A stretch of DNA of 64,000 bases, taken from Lycocorax pyrrhopterus obiensis (lineage: Eukaryota > Chordata > Aves > Passeriformes > Paradisaeidae). A program made the position numbers and the translations under genes. Below, piece by piece: positions 52,064-64,000 of the stretch. Numbering within the stretch: position 1 is the stretch's first letter; every line of letters starts with the position of its first letter. Under the pieces are notes generated by a model. It worked only from the letters and a program-made list of their open reading frames with translations, had not been told where the DNA came from and made no database searches. The stretch lies in the NCBI GenBank assembly GCA_014706295.1, contig JACSVZ010000007.1, positions 34,947,633 through 35,011,632 on the forward strand. The letters are read 5' to 3'.

Positions 52064-52900
52064 ACAAGCAGAATACTCAGCTGTAAATGAAAGGTCTTCT
52101 ATTTTGTCTCACTGACCTCAGTATCCGTGTGCATACCCTCTGCAGCTTGTACTTTAACATAAGCATTTGCACATATGTATGCAAATAACATCCAGTAACA
52201 TTTAGTAAATGTACATTTTCAGGGTGGATGTGTAATATCTTAGAACAGCAGTAGAGTCACTGAGTTTTACCTCCTATGCTTTGAAAGTTTTAACATTATT
52301 TTTAAAAAAACCCCACAATTTGAAAGAGTCCATATAACACTCTCTTTTAGTCCAAAAATAATTGCACTTTTCTGAGACTCATAGAACACTTCTTCTGTCC
52401 ACTATTTGTACTTCCAGCATGATGTACACACTCAAAGGGAGCAACTGATACACCTAAAAACCTAAGCGACTAAATCACCCTAAAATACCAAAGGTACTCA
52501 CACACACTCAGTTGGCAGACATTGAAACATGGCATAAAAACATGGCGCTGTATATCATTTTAATGCCCTGAAGAGTTCATCCTTCTAAGAAATGTCTTAA
52601 TCTGACTAAGGAAAGACTGTTACCAACTATTCTATTTGTTCATACTCTGCAGCTGTGTTGTGAAAGAACACCTAGGGGTTTTTTAAACAATGAAACCACC
52701 TGTTCAATTTATTATACTATATAAATATAAATAGCCTAGAGCACATGGTTCCTCAAGACAAAAGGTGTAAGTGCTATAATTCTCTGATTACATTATGAAG
52801 ATTGGAATCACCCAGCTCCTTATGCTACAGACAACAGCTAATCAGTTAATCAAAGATAAGCCTAAACAAATAACTGGATGTCAAAAGTCATTAATCTTAC

Positions 52901-53086
52901 CTGACAGGCAGATGTATGTTAAATATTCACCCTGACCCCCAGTAGCTAGAAAAGGAATCTTTTTTTTTGTTCTTCTTTTCACTTGAACAGCTCCCAGCAT
53001 CCTTTCGTCATGTGGGGCAAAAATCTCTTTGCTGATTGCAGATTTGGCATTCATTGTAGATCACAGGTGTAGCAGACTGCTGCTCC
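52901..53086 (-). CDS. STXBP6: STXBP6 (amisyn) start-codon exon, residues 1-51
   Basis: Seen: on the minus strand a pyrimidine-rich acceptor (ttttatttttag) precedes 32 bases of 5' UTR. An ATG at 53054-53052 then opens 51 codons plus one base, ending at a GTAAG donor (52900-52896). An in-frame TGA at 53063-53061, three codons upstream, and an A at -3 support this start. The peptide begins MNAKSAISKEIFAPHDERML, carries a basic cluster KRRTKKK (residues 26-32) and ends with GEYLTYICLS. Known: this is the N-terminus of amisyn, a soluble SNARE-binding protein whose N-terminal PH-like domain (Sec3/amisyn type) binds PI(4,5)P2 and whose C-terminal VAMP-like coiled coil engages syntaxin/SNAP-25 to restrain vesicle fusion. 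Inferred: the basic cluster is part of the phosphoinositide-binding face. Residue 2 is Asn, where I recall Ser in the human protein. The EXOC1 paralogue is similar but diverges clearly in the later exons, so STXBP6 is preferred. Confidence 0.97.
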
Positions 53087-56000
53087 CTAAAAATAAAATC
53101 ATAAATACAAAACAATATTAGAAACTCTTAAGTTATATCAAAGTCATTAAAAACTCTGACCTTCAAAGAAAGTTTTTAATGCCTCAAAGAATTTAGAAAA
53201 TAATTTCATATTCTTAGAGGCAGAATTTTCCAAGTATTTAAGTGTCTTCACTGAAGCTGTTCTCCATACTTCTTAAATTTGCTTATACTAGCTTAGCTTA
53301 TTTTGGGCAGAAGCCATTCACGCTAGCACTTCAGCATGTCACAAAATCTTCTCAGAGAAACACCCTGTTTAACTTCATGCAGCATAAAAGCTTCATTAAT
53401 TCCCCCTCTGGTAAGTGAGGGAAACTCAGATCTGTGCCCCACATACATAGGGAAAGCACTGCAAGGGCATAGGGAAGGAGCACTGTGGCTGTGCTGGCAC
53501 ACAAAAAGTCACGTTCACAGAAGATAGAGAAAGCTTCAGACTTGGTGAAACTGTTCCTTCAGGAGCACTGCTCTTGGTGACAGAACTTGACTGCACAGCT
53601 CTTGCACCTCTTGCAGCTTTAGCACCTCATCCTCTCAACTCCTCTGGAATTACTGACTGGGCAACTGCACAGGAAACCGTGTCAGAGACACCATCGGGGT
53701 CAACGCAGACAAAACCACACCTCTACTTTTGTGCTAAGTAATTTTGACCCAGGTCAGTTCCTCAATGTGTTTCATAACGAAACAGCGCAGTTGACTTAGG
53801 AGAGGCATTTGTCTCAGGAGAGACATACACATTTGGAGAGGAAAAAATTATTGTAGAGAACAGGGAGGGAGGAGGGAAGCTGCTTAATCATGCATGTCCC
53901 ACAAAACAAACCCCACCACAGACTACAGAAGAGGCTAACTAAAGGAGGGAGAACTCAGAGGGGGCATTAACAGGTTCTTTGTGTAACCTACAACTCCAGT
54001 TAGTTCTGAAGTCTTATAATATGTACACAGGCCCCCATTCATGGAAACTGCTGAATGACACCTTTAATTGTTCAAATATAATGACACTCCAATACACATA
54101 CATGAATTTACTCATTTCTGCATTACTAAGACTTTCAAGCTGACAGAAGTTTTTGACATCCTTAGCTTTCTTAGTATGAAGAAGATTATACTCAGGCCTG
54201 AACTACCTGATAATTCTGCCTGCAGGATCATTTGGTATTTGCCACAATTTAAAATAAATGTAAATAAATTACAGTCAAATTACATTATGAAACCAAGAGA
54301 GTCATGGATCCATTATTTTTTGTGCACGTACTACCAGCAAAGTAATTGTCTTAACACTTTCAGTCTCAACATTTTGTTGTCACTATCTATGATATTCTCT
54401 TATCTTAAAAAAAAATGGGAAAATTAAAAAAAGAAGTGTGTGTGAGACAGCACAACTTAGTCCACACCAAATTCACCACCTACTAATTTTGGGATGCAAA
54501 CAGAATCTTGTGCCAAAATTATCTGTAACAGTATACCTCAGTTAACCAACACAGAGGGATTTGAATTCTAACACGTTTTAGCATCAGGTCATTTTACGTG
54601 AACCTTTACAAAAGTCAACTGCATTTAAAAATTGGCCCCATCAAAGAAAAATCCAGACCAATTTCAAAAGGAACAAAGAATGCATAGCTCCTGACATCTT
54701 AGTTACCTATCCTTTAACAATGAATATATCAACTTGGAAACAGAATCAAAAGAATAAACTTACATGGTAGTTACTTAGAAAAAAGTTGTGAAAGAAAATG
54801 TGTTGTTTTCACATTCATCACATACTTCTCTCTTCTCCTGTCTTATAGAAATATTTGCAGAGTACATCATACCAGCATTTAAACTGTTGGGACATTGCAA
54901 TTAGCTTTTGGGTTTATTTACTTATTTTTTTTTTAAATTCAAGGCCACTGTTAATGACTATGGGTTTAAACACATAGACCTCCTCCTGACTGAGATAGAG
55001 ACTGAATCTTTGCAAAACCCAGACCTTCATGTGCCTAAAGAATTCTCGATGAATAGCTTTTTGGGAGAACACACAGAAATGCTGTTAGGTAAAAATACAC
55101 TCAAGAGACATTCAACTGAAAAAGTGCTCTCCAGATTGCAATGAGCTGATGCTGTTAATGCCGCAACTGAGTTTTTGAATAGATGTTTTCAGACATTTTC
55201 TTAGTGTTCATGGACTGCAAAATAAAATGACTTCAAAGATTAGGGATGTAAAGGCTTCCTGGATTAATAGACGATGCAGGTTTTTCTTACCTACAGTATC
55301 ATAAAATAATAGTGGTTTATAACTTTGAAACTCAAATACAGAACTTCAAGGTTCACTTTAAGAGCATTAAAAGCAATAGGTCTCACTGCATTAGGTAAGG
55401 CTCTGCTGAACAGGCAAGCTAAACAAGAAACACTATCCAAATCCTGTTTCAGGATTTCCCACATCATTTTACTTTACTTGCACACTGCAGCTTACAGCAT
55501 AAAACTAGAATGACAGCCACACATGCAGAAACTAAAATAAATGCAAAACTTAAAAGGTTTCATTGATATACCTCCCTCTCTATACACTCATTTCTCTCTC
55601 TTAATGCAAGTGCTTTTATACACAATCAACATACAAATAAATCTTTATTTAGAGTCCAGCTCAACATGGCTTTTGAGACAAATTAAAACTCCTGTTTCAG
55701 TACAGACACGGAAGACATGACATAGAATCATCAAATATTGCAGTTTATTGCTGAATGCTGCTATTGGCTTTGTCATTAAGCTGGTTTTATATACATCTAC
55801 CAGAAGCTGTAGGCAGACAGACAAAGTAGATACCAAATGCTGTGACTGGAACCTCCAACTGAAGTGTACACTCCTGGCTGTAGAGATTGTGATCCTTCTG
55901 TTCCCAGTACTTGGTTGAAAACAGCTTCAGATGCCATATTCAAGCAATAATCTAACACAGTGTGTACTTGACACAACTGCCAAATCTGATGTGAAAACTG

Positions 56001-59000
56001 ACACTAACACAAACCACAGAAGTCTATTTATTTAAAGAAGAAAATAACTCACTGTGCCTGTGTACAAACAGACTTCCGAGATTGAGATGTCAATATAGTT
56101 TAGATGAAGTTGTTTTTCATAGGTCAAAAAATCAGCAGGTGAATTCAAATAAGCAACCTTCTCCCTATGTACTAGTAGATGCATGCAAGAGACCTTTGCT
56201 TAAAGTACAGCCTTCCAATGCTCCTCGTTTTCACAAGTGGAGATAATACAATCTTCGCCAGTTTTACTAAAAAAAAAAAAAAAAGTCTCATTTTTTCCCC
56301 ATTCTCCAACAAAATCCCTCTCCTCATAAAAAAAAACCAAACCCCTGCCTGTACATGCACAACTTCAGGTTGTATATGCATATTTCTTTGCAAAATAATG
56401 GTTTCTCTTGGTGCACATTCCAGGACAAACTCAAACCATCAGCAGTTTCCACTCACGGCCCATATGAACTCATGCATTGGAACATGAACTTTTTCTTCCC
56501 ATTTGTACTCAAATACAAAATAAAATGCCTTAAAGAATCTTTACTGGAGGATCTCTGAGCACTCTGAGACAGTGCATTACTGCTTGTAACGTTAACGCCT
56601 CTGAGGTACGGGGCATTTAAAGGTTTCAGTAAAACTAGGAGTCCAGAAAGAGAGATCACATTTCCTACCTCACATGCTTTGTTCCATATATTTACTTCCA
56701 CTCAAATTATTATAATGATGCTTTTGGCTCAACAAAGATCCCATTTGCCTTCTGCAATTTTTCACTCCTATCATAGCATTATGGAACAGGATGTCAGCAC
56801 TTACACTGTATCCCCAGCATACAACAGAAACACAGAGAGGGAAGAATCCTGTGTGGATTAGAAAAAGTGCCTGCAATGCGCTGCTCATTTGCATCTTCTC
56901 ACATCTTTCTCTACTACAGTTCTTCTCCATTATATTTCTATCACTAAAAACGCCCTCTATGAACAGCTGACTATTCCTCTAGAAGCACGTGAGGGGACAG
57001 CAATTAAAGGCAATTTCTTAAAAAGAAGATTAAACAAAACCAAGAAAATTAAGCCGAATCCTTAATGGATCCCACATGTTCAATACAAAAAAAAACTGGA
57101 CTGTTTTCTGGTCAGCCAGAATCTCAGACTGTTGTCAGGCACACAGCCAGCAAATGGCTAATTTATCTTTACACCCGCGTGTTTCGTAGGACTCTATGCA
57201 AATAAGTGGAAAAAAGGACATTTACAGTATCTTTGTTGAGGGTATAGGTATGCAGAAAGAACTGGGAAAACTAATCCTCAGCATATAGTAGAATTCAAAT
57301 AGGAGTAAATTAGAAAGGAGAAATGAAATACGAAGCAAGAGATGGAAGAGGATGTAACCGTTTCCAAAAAAAGGAAAAAATGTTCAGTATGCCAAACTTT
57401 GCTGATTTTAAGGATCTTTAGTTTAATCACAAACAGGGATGGGCTCACAGGCCAGGCTAACCACTGAAATGCTGCCTGCAGTGTGAAATCATCTGAGCAA
57501 CCCACTATTCTTGGAATAGTAACTCTAGCAAGCACTCAAATCTGCTTTTAATAAAGCCACTATCCTGAAAGATGACATCTACTTTAGGAAATAATTTCAA
57601 GACACTGTTGCCAAAAGAACAGCTTTTGCTATTGTGATAGTTGCCTGGTATTTACTTGCTGGAAGTGTTTAAACTACTTGGAATATTACAGGTCATCAAA
57701 ATTCTGTATTTGCTGTCATTTCAAACAAATAGCTAGTACAACTCTGGAAAAAGCAAAAAATTATTTTAAACCCAAGGCAACTAATTTATGTATCTTTAAA
57801 GAACAAATATTAGAACATACAAGCTCCAAAAATTGGTTTGCAATACATTTATTAAGTGTAACTTCATCCTAAAGGAATAACACCAAGTTTAATTAGCTCT
57901 GCAAACAAGGATCAAATCAGTAGATTAACTTTATTCTAAAGCAGTCGAGGTAAAATCTTTAAAATGCTTGAACATAAAAAAGTAAATCAGACCATCATCT
58001 GTCATCCTTCTATTTTCAAATCTAACTTTGCTTGACAGATATTTATTTAAATTGGGACAATAGCAGCAGCCACTGCGGCAGCCAGAATGATTCTATTACT
58101 TCCTATTAACATGGGTTTACAACTTTTAGAAGTATTTACTGGAAAGAAACTCAATCATTCTCCAGAGTTATTTGCAGGCTGTCACATTTCCAATTTATTT
58201 TTCCAAATAACCTCTCAGCTATGACTGGTTCGTTTGAATAATGTATTAATTTCCAAAATATGAAAATTATGAAATTGTAACTGTATTTGTAGCAGTTCAA
58301 ACTAGAAACAAGAAATGTGTTTTCACTTACATATGTAATTACAAAACAAACTGCCCAATCAAGCTCAACTGGACATAAGCAGACTTCAGAGAGCAGCAGC
58401 TCCCAAATGCAAAACTTGAGTATTTCATGCTATGAAGTGACTTTTTTTCTGTCTTTTAAGTGAAGCTCTATATTGTAGCCCACCTAATCCAAAACCAACA
58501 TATGGCGAAATTTACTGTAAATTAGAAATACAAGCCTACTTAACTTTGTTTTTAATCAAGCCATTGTTTGCTTATGGGAATTTAGCAGCATTGTTTACTG
58601 AAACCTTGAAGTAGCCTTGTTTGAATCACTGAATCTCTCAAAAACTCCTAGAATAAGCAAAAGAAACAGGAAACATTATACTGGCTACCATACTGTGTGG
58701 CCTGAGAACATGTGATGTTTTTTGTCAAGGAAAAACAAATAGGAGAGGAGAAGTGCACAGTAATAGGATCTTACTGTCAGACAGAAGCAGTAAATACCTC
58801 AATGCTTGACACATTTCTTCACCTGAGGCAGGCAGCCTGAGGCCCTGAGCAATTCCTATAACCTTTCATTACAAGGGAAGGTGATCTGAATTCTGTGCAA
58901 GTTGTATGGACCTATAGATCTAAAAACATAAAGAGCTCTGAATGGAATATGTATTTATAAAGAGGCAATTAAAAAAAGGGACACAAAAAAAGGAAGGTAC

Positions 59001-60587
59001 CTTTGAGTGTATTTCATCTGTAACACAATCCTTCAAAAAAAAAAAAATTAAAGTTCACCTACAAGTTTTGTACACCTTCCTCCATCACCCTGCAAAAAAC
59101 CCCAACATCTACTTACAAAGACAGATTATCAGGGACATCACAGAAATCCCACAAACGGGTAAATGAGAACCAGTCCCACTTTCACGTGGAAGATAGAGCA
59201 GCTGCTTTCATTTCCGGACTCTGCTCTGCTGAGTGAAATACATACATAGAGCATCATGGTAAGTAATACCTGCACTTCCTCAAGCCACCTGCAGCAAAAG
59301 CAGAAGATGCAGTATCATTTGGTTGAGTCTGTGCCCCTAAACTGTCTCCAAACAGTACAGAAAATTAAGTAGGAGGTGGCACAAGAAGGCACCAGAGACA
59401 TATTGAGGGATGGGTTACTATATATTCCAAGTCATAATGCTTTTTCTTGTTCTGAAAAGAAAACAGCAATTCCAGATCTAGAAGCTAATGTCCTAGTAAG
59501 AAGTATCATGGATTCCAGCCCACAAGAAGGATGTAATACTGAAGTGAACCTAGAATACTGCAATCTGGGAAAATCCAACTCAAATATGAGACATAACATT
59601 TCTCTACTGCTATTCTGTGTGTGAATGGCTGCAGACTGTTAGTAGGTTACATTAAACAGGTGTGCAACAAAACAATTATATATTCAAGAACTGCAGCAAA
59701 TTAAAAGCAATTTCTGCTTATGTTTTCATATCATACTGGATCAAGACTATATTCACAAGAAATTAATAAAGTAATAATGCAAGAATCAGTGGACACTAAT
59801 TCTTTCAGCATTTTCTCAACTGCCAAAAGCAGCAGTGTTCCCTAAATACGCCTTCCCCTGGAACCAGTATGAAAAGTTGGAGGCATTTTTGGGAGTTGCC
59901 CCAGGGAGGAAAAGGCATGTCTGTAGAGGTGGTACAGCCCTCTCCAGATCTTTCTGAGTGAAGAGCAACAGCTGGAGACCCACTGAGGTTCTCCTTGTGA
60001 CAGTCCCACAATCTGAAAGTCGTTATTATTTTGAGAATGTAAGAACTTGAAAATAAAGATGGACAACACCACATTAAGCAGCATCACCCAATCAACAAAA
60101 CTGTTTACCAAAAGCCAGTCAAGAACTTCTCAGGAAGACTCCTTTTGAAACAGGAACATTTTGAATCTCACAAAGATTCACCAAGAAATTGAAGAACTGC
60201 CAGATGTTAACTAAGCCACAGAGAGACCAGATTTGCATTTGCAGAAATTTGCCCTCAGGACACTGAAACATTCATGGCAATAAGAACTACTACTTTTGCA
60301 TAACAACATTGCAAATCAGTCTAAAGAGGATAGCTTAATTCTTACGACCTTTCAGAAGTGTTTAGATCTTAAAACCAGTTATTATACCCAACCTTAGACT
60401 TTCATTTGCAGGAGGGACTGTTACAGTTTCTTCTGCCATTCCTCAGAGATTTCTTCCTCAAAACAACACCTCAACTCTCTAGACTTTTTCCTCATTAGCC
60501 TACATCTTTTCTGAAATGCAGTCCTCAAGTCTGGACTCACAGCTTTATTTATGGCACCAGAGTCAACTGAAAGATCTATTTGGCTGG

Positions 60588-60766
60588 TCTCTGGAACAGG
60601 CTCCCTAAGTAAGTGGTCACTACACCAAGCCTGTCAGAGTTCAAGGAGCATCTGGACAATGCTCTTGATCATACGGTTTCGTTTTAGGTAGTCCTGTGAG
60701 GAGCAAGGAGTTGAACTTAGTGACCCCTAGGGGCCTCTTCCAACTCAAGATATTCTATAGACTCCT
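60588..60766 (+). mobile_element. CR1 LINE 3' fragment
   Basis: The plus strand carries gtggtcactacaccaagcct, gtcagagttcaaggagcatc, then cctcttccaactcaagatat and tctatagactcct. It resembles the same CR1 subtype as the element at 51655 (the 'caaactcaagatattctat' style 3' end). Antisense to STXBP6, 5'-truncated. Confidence 0.88.
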
Positions 60767-63383
60767 ATAAGGAGAGAATACTCCTTATACAGCTACCGGC
60801 ATACACAGTCACCAAAAGATAAGAGCTTCAATTCAACATCTACCATGTTCTTCAATCTTCTTGTAGGGAAGAAAAAAAAAATTGACATCTGAATAACTAA
60901 TTATTCCAACTTAACAGGGGATTTTTTGTACTTAACTCCTTTAAGGCTATTTCTCCTGAACAACAGTTTTACGTTCCAATCCTGTCTTTTAACACTAGCT
61001 GTTCTCTAGATTGACAGCCACCAAAAGTCAGGAGGTACATTCTGTGTGCCATCACTTTGGACAGTTAAAACTGTTTGAGACCTAACACAGCCTCCTTTCA
61101 CTCCTGCAGTTAGAACTAGAAAGACGCCAACTCCTTAGAATACACTTCTAAATAATTTCTGTGTTCCTACATCTTATGCTACTTTCATGTGAACTTAATT
61201 TCCTTAGTTAAACCATGACGAATATCACATGAGACAGCATCAGAGGCACCACTAAAGCAGCTCCAACTTATTCATATGGCCTAATACTTTATCACAAACC
61301 CAAATCAACTGCTTTGAACTTGCATTTGAGCTACTGCTGCTTGTTTCATCGTTTGTCCATATTTTGGCAATGAAAAATCACAAAAAAAAAGAAATTAAAG
61401 GATACTGGTGAGAAGGAGCAGCCATATTCCTCAAGGAAAGGGCAAGTAGTTTGAAGGACTGTAGTTTAGAACATACACAGTTTCTTTCAGCAGTTTGTGA
61501 TGTTTAACTTATGACCATCTTGAGCATTTGTACTGGCAGAAATTAGTGATTTCTTTTTGTGCTTCTCTTCCTTATGATAGCATAAATGCTTCTGTGGTAG
61601 TGCAGTGAACTAGATGAGAATTAATCCAGTTTTAAGCTACTGTAAAAAAAAAAATAGTGATTAGTTTTGGTTTTACTCAGATCAGGCTCCCTGATGTAGT
61701 GCACTCCACAGCTGTGTGTCAGCACATGGGAGTGAAGTGCAGGTGATAAGATTAGGGCTCCCATGGGCCTCCAGCAATGATAGTTTACAAGGACCATGAA
61801 ATTGCACTTCAAAGACAGAACCCAAAATGTCATGTACTTTCATCAAATATTGAAATCACTGACTGAGGACATGGCATGGAGCCAATTTAGACAAAATTTT
61901 TCAAAATCAATACTTGCTACAAAGAACCAAACTTACTAAGAAGTGCTAAAACAGGAGTTCATATGGGACTTCTCCTTGATAAGAACAAATGGGACTCAAG
62001 ATAGTATAAAATTTCTTGGTGTAATGACTCAATTATTTGCTGGGTTAAACAGAGGGATAGCAAAAAGGCAGGTTAAAAGTCAGGGTCTGTTACATTGCTG
62101 TCAGAACTGTTGTCTACAGGAATATACAAAACATGATGCAATGCCATTATTGCAGTGTAGCTCACATAATTACACTAACTCGCATCACCTACTCTGTCAA
62201 GACATCTCACAGGAACCAGATTCTGACTTATTAAGTACCGATACTTGAAAAAACACACTAAATGGGTTCATAATTTAGTGTACAGGTTGCCAGAGAGACA
62301 GGTTTTTCCCACAGTTCCAGCTGAAGATGTTTCAAAGAAAGAAAGAATAAAAACCCATAAAACTGTTTGAGCTAACAGCTGGCACATAGTAGCCTTGCCA
62401 CTTGCCTTCTCCAACTAGTATACTTCAATATGCTCTAAAATCAGGTTTTACAAATCCTCCCAGTTCCATTTCCATTTCTCCTCACATAATTGATATTTGT
62501 ACAAATTGCAAATTTCTGCACGTTACAGTCATCCATTAAATTAAACATCCCAAAAGAGAAGGAGGGAACAAAGTCAGGTCTCTCAGGCTAAATATTTTCA
62601 ATTTTCTGAACTGCAACCTGTAACACCCACATCAGAAAAAAAGTTCCTTTATATTACTTTAATGCTGGGGAAAAGTACAAATACACAGTAATACCTTGGG
62701 AGAAGACAATAAAACATAACATCAAGGTATTAAAGCATTTTATTTCATCCATTTAAGGTGAATCAGCATTCCCTGGTAAGTATAAATAGGTTTCTGGTTT
62801 TTTTTCCAATCACTCCAAATGCCTAAGAAGAATAACTTACTAGCAAAACACATAATGCCTTTAAGAATGAAATATATGCAGTTCTGGGGATATTAAAATC
62901 TCTGTAAGAGCAGACACACCTCTATGAACTACTACATGAATGTTTTTCTTGAGGGAAAACAAGCACTATGCAAAAGTAGTAAACCATCTGTTGGCAGTGT
63001 CCTGATGCTTTGCAGCAGTTAAACAAGTACAGTTTTCTTTTTGGCAAATAACACAAGCTGAACACATTTCTGACATGCTGCATACTTCTTTCCAGGAATC
63101 CTCTGGCAGTTACAAGCACCACTCACTTCAAAATGGGTGAGTTCAACAAAGCTTGCAAAACTGCAGAGCGTTCTGCAAGCTTAAGAAATTACAAACAAAA
63201 ATAAAATGGTCTGATCCAGTCTTTTGTTCAAGGGATGTTATAAACTCAGAAATTATTAAAAATGTCATCCACGGCTTCTAGCCCCCACTATGTTTGATTA
63301 CTTAGCTCTGCTCTCCCGACAGAATCCAGTTTAAAAAAACCCAACTGCAAACAGACCTTGAACGTTTGAAATTTATGGAGTTT

Positions 63384-63424
63384 GGGGGGGGGGGGGGGGC
63401 TGGATGTGTTTTGTTTCGGGGGGG
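63384..63424 (+). repeat. G16 homopolymer followed by a G7 run
   Basis: The plus strand has 16 consecutive G (63384-63399) and, 18 bases later, seven more (63418-63424), followed by TTTTCGG and TTGG repeats. It is the only long G run in an A+T-rich window. It may form a quadruplex on the strand opposite the STXBP6 coding sense; the exact count could also be a sequencing artefact. Confidence 0.85.
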
Positions 63425-64000
63425 TTTTCGGTTTTGGTTGGTTGACTGTGTTTTTTTAATGACTGACTTGTTCAGTCTCACAGAAAGCTGAGAAAACCTA
63501 GAAAGGAAACTACTGGCTTTTCTCCTCTCCTCTCAAGTAAGTCCTCCTTACTTACTTTCATAGCAATTTGCAATCACTGATCAGTGGCAGAATTATTCTA
63601 TTTTAATAGCTAGAAAGTTACCATCAAATATAGAGATGGTAAAGAGAAATTTTGTCAAGTGATAGCCTGTTGAGAACAAGACAGTCTTCTTTCAAAATGA
63701 AAAAAAAAATAAATAAAATACCACCTTCCCCTCTGCACTCCTTTCAGGGAGCAAGTAGTAACTTCTTGAGGATGGGAAAGATTTCATCAGGTTTATGGAT
63801 CCAGACAAACCATTAAGTTTTAGATTAATATCTCTTACAGATCAGTGTGGTAATAATCGATGTATGGGATACCCGTAAAACACATAGTGACATTCTGCAG
63901 TTCTACATTAAATTCTGAGAACAACAGTGTAACAGCACAGTGAAGGATGAAAGAGTTATGGTAACCTAAATAGCCAAAGCAAACAAAAACCATCCTTCTC

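Larger units (their letters stand above)
12309..52900 (-). other. STXBP6: STXBP6 40.6 kb intron between first and second coding exons
   Basis: The intron runs from the GTAAG donor at 52900 to the acceptor at 12309. The flanking exons join in phase 1 to give an uninterrupted amisyn reading. The intron contains CR1 fragments at about 12639, 18489, 23928, 28436, 37053, 42360, 42843 and 51655, plus one exon-like 85-base segment at 17590. I recognise no elements in about 13.1-18.4, 18.6-23.9, 24.6-28.4, 29.4-37.0, 37.2-42.3 and 43-51.6 kb beyond homopolymer A/T runs. Confidence 0.9.
53087..64000 (-). other. STXBP6: STXBP6 intron upstream of the start-codon exon (partial)
   Basis: The exon at 52901-53086 begins with only 32 bases of 5' UTR after a good acceptor, so at least one further 5' UTR exon must lie at higher coordinates. 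None can be identified up to 64000, and no CpG-rich promoter-like segment is visible. The stretch holds one CR1 3' fragment (60588-60766), homopolymer A runs (near 56270 and 59034), a G16 run (63384-63399) and otherwise A+T-rich sequence in which I recognise nothing. Confidence 0.8.

Noticed and set aside
10237..53086. EXOC1 (Sec3) or EXOC1L as the identity of the gene
   Set aside because: These paralogues share the PH-like fold, but the exon at 10237 (DSPEFDLLFENAFDQW and HHTCQRYLTD) fits STXBP6 far better than EXOC1.
10237..53086. Processed STXBP6 pseudogene
   Set aside because: Introns with consensus splice sites, intact frames and a proper start argue for the real gene.
1..64000. tRNA, rRNA, microRNA, CRISPR or mitochondrial-insertion sequences
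   Set aside because: None was recognisable by eye; a covariance-model scan would be needed to exclude small RNAs.

Overview
The window is a stretch of a vertebrate genome, almost certainly avian. Most of it is non-coding and A+T-rich. It carries many fragments of the CR1 LINE, recognisable by 3' ends carrying the short octamer-like ATTCTATG tail and by remnants of the CR1 reverse-transcriptase C-terminus. There is also one likely fragment of a bird endogenous-retrovirus LTR. Nothing bacterial, plasmid, phage or CRISPR-like is visible.

The only gene I can support is part of STXBP6 (amisyn, a SNARE-binding regulator of exocytosis), read on the minus strand. Three coding exons with consensus splice sites and compatible phases are present. 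The start-codon exon lies at 52901-53086 (codons 1-51 plus one base). The second coding exon is at 12178-12308 and the third at 10237-10402. Together they encode about the first 150 residues: the basic, lipid-binding PH-like domain shared with Sec3/EXOC1. The C-terminal VAMP-like coiled-coil part was not found. It should lie beyond the left edge, and the upstream 5' UTR exon(s) and promoter beyond the right edge.

Layout: 1-10236 is the intron after the third coding exon. 10403-12177 is a short 1.8 kb intron. 12309-52900 is a 40.6 kb intron holding most of the CR1 fragments and one exon-like 85-base segment (17590-17674). 53087-64000 is part of the intron upstream of the start-codon exon. CR1 fragments occur in both orientations. 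The longest are at 23928-24556, at 28436-29300 (badly decayed) and at 51655-52063. Large parts of the introns (about 13.1-18.4, 29.4-36.9 and 43-51.6 kb) show no element that I recognise.

I found no convincing new biological system. The best candidates for follow-up are the exon-like segment at 17590-17674, which would act as a poison exon in STXBP6; a local ~120-base duplicated segment at 4314/5474; and a few structure-prone motifs (a G16 run, a 20-base GT/AC palindrome and a 44-base pyrimidine tract).
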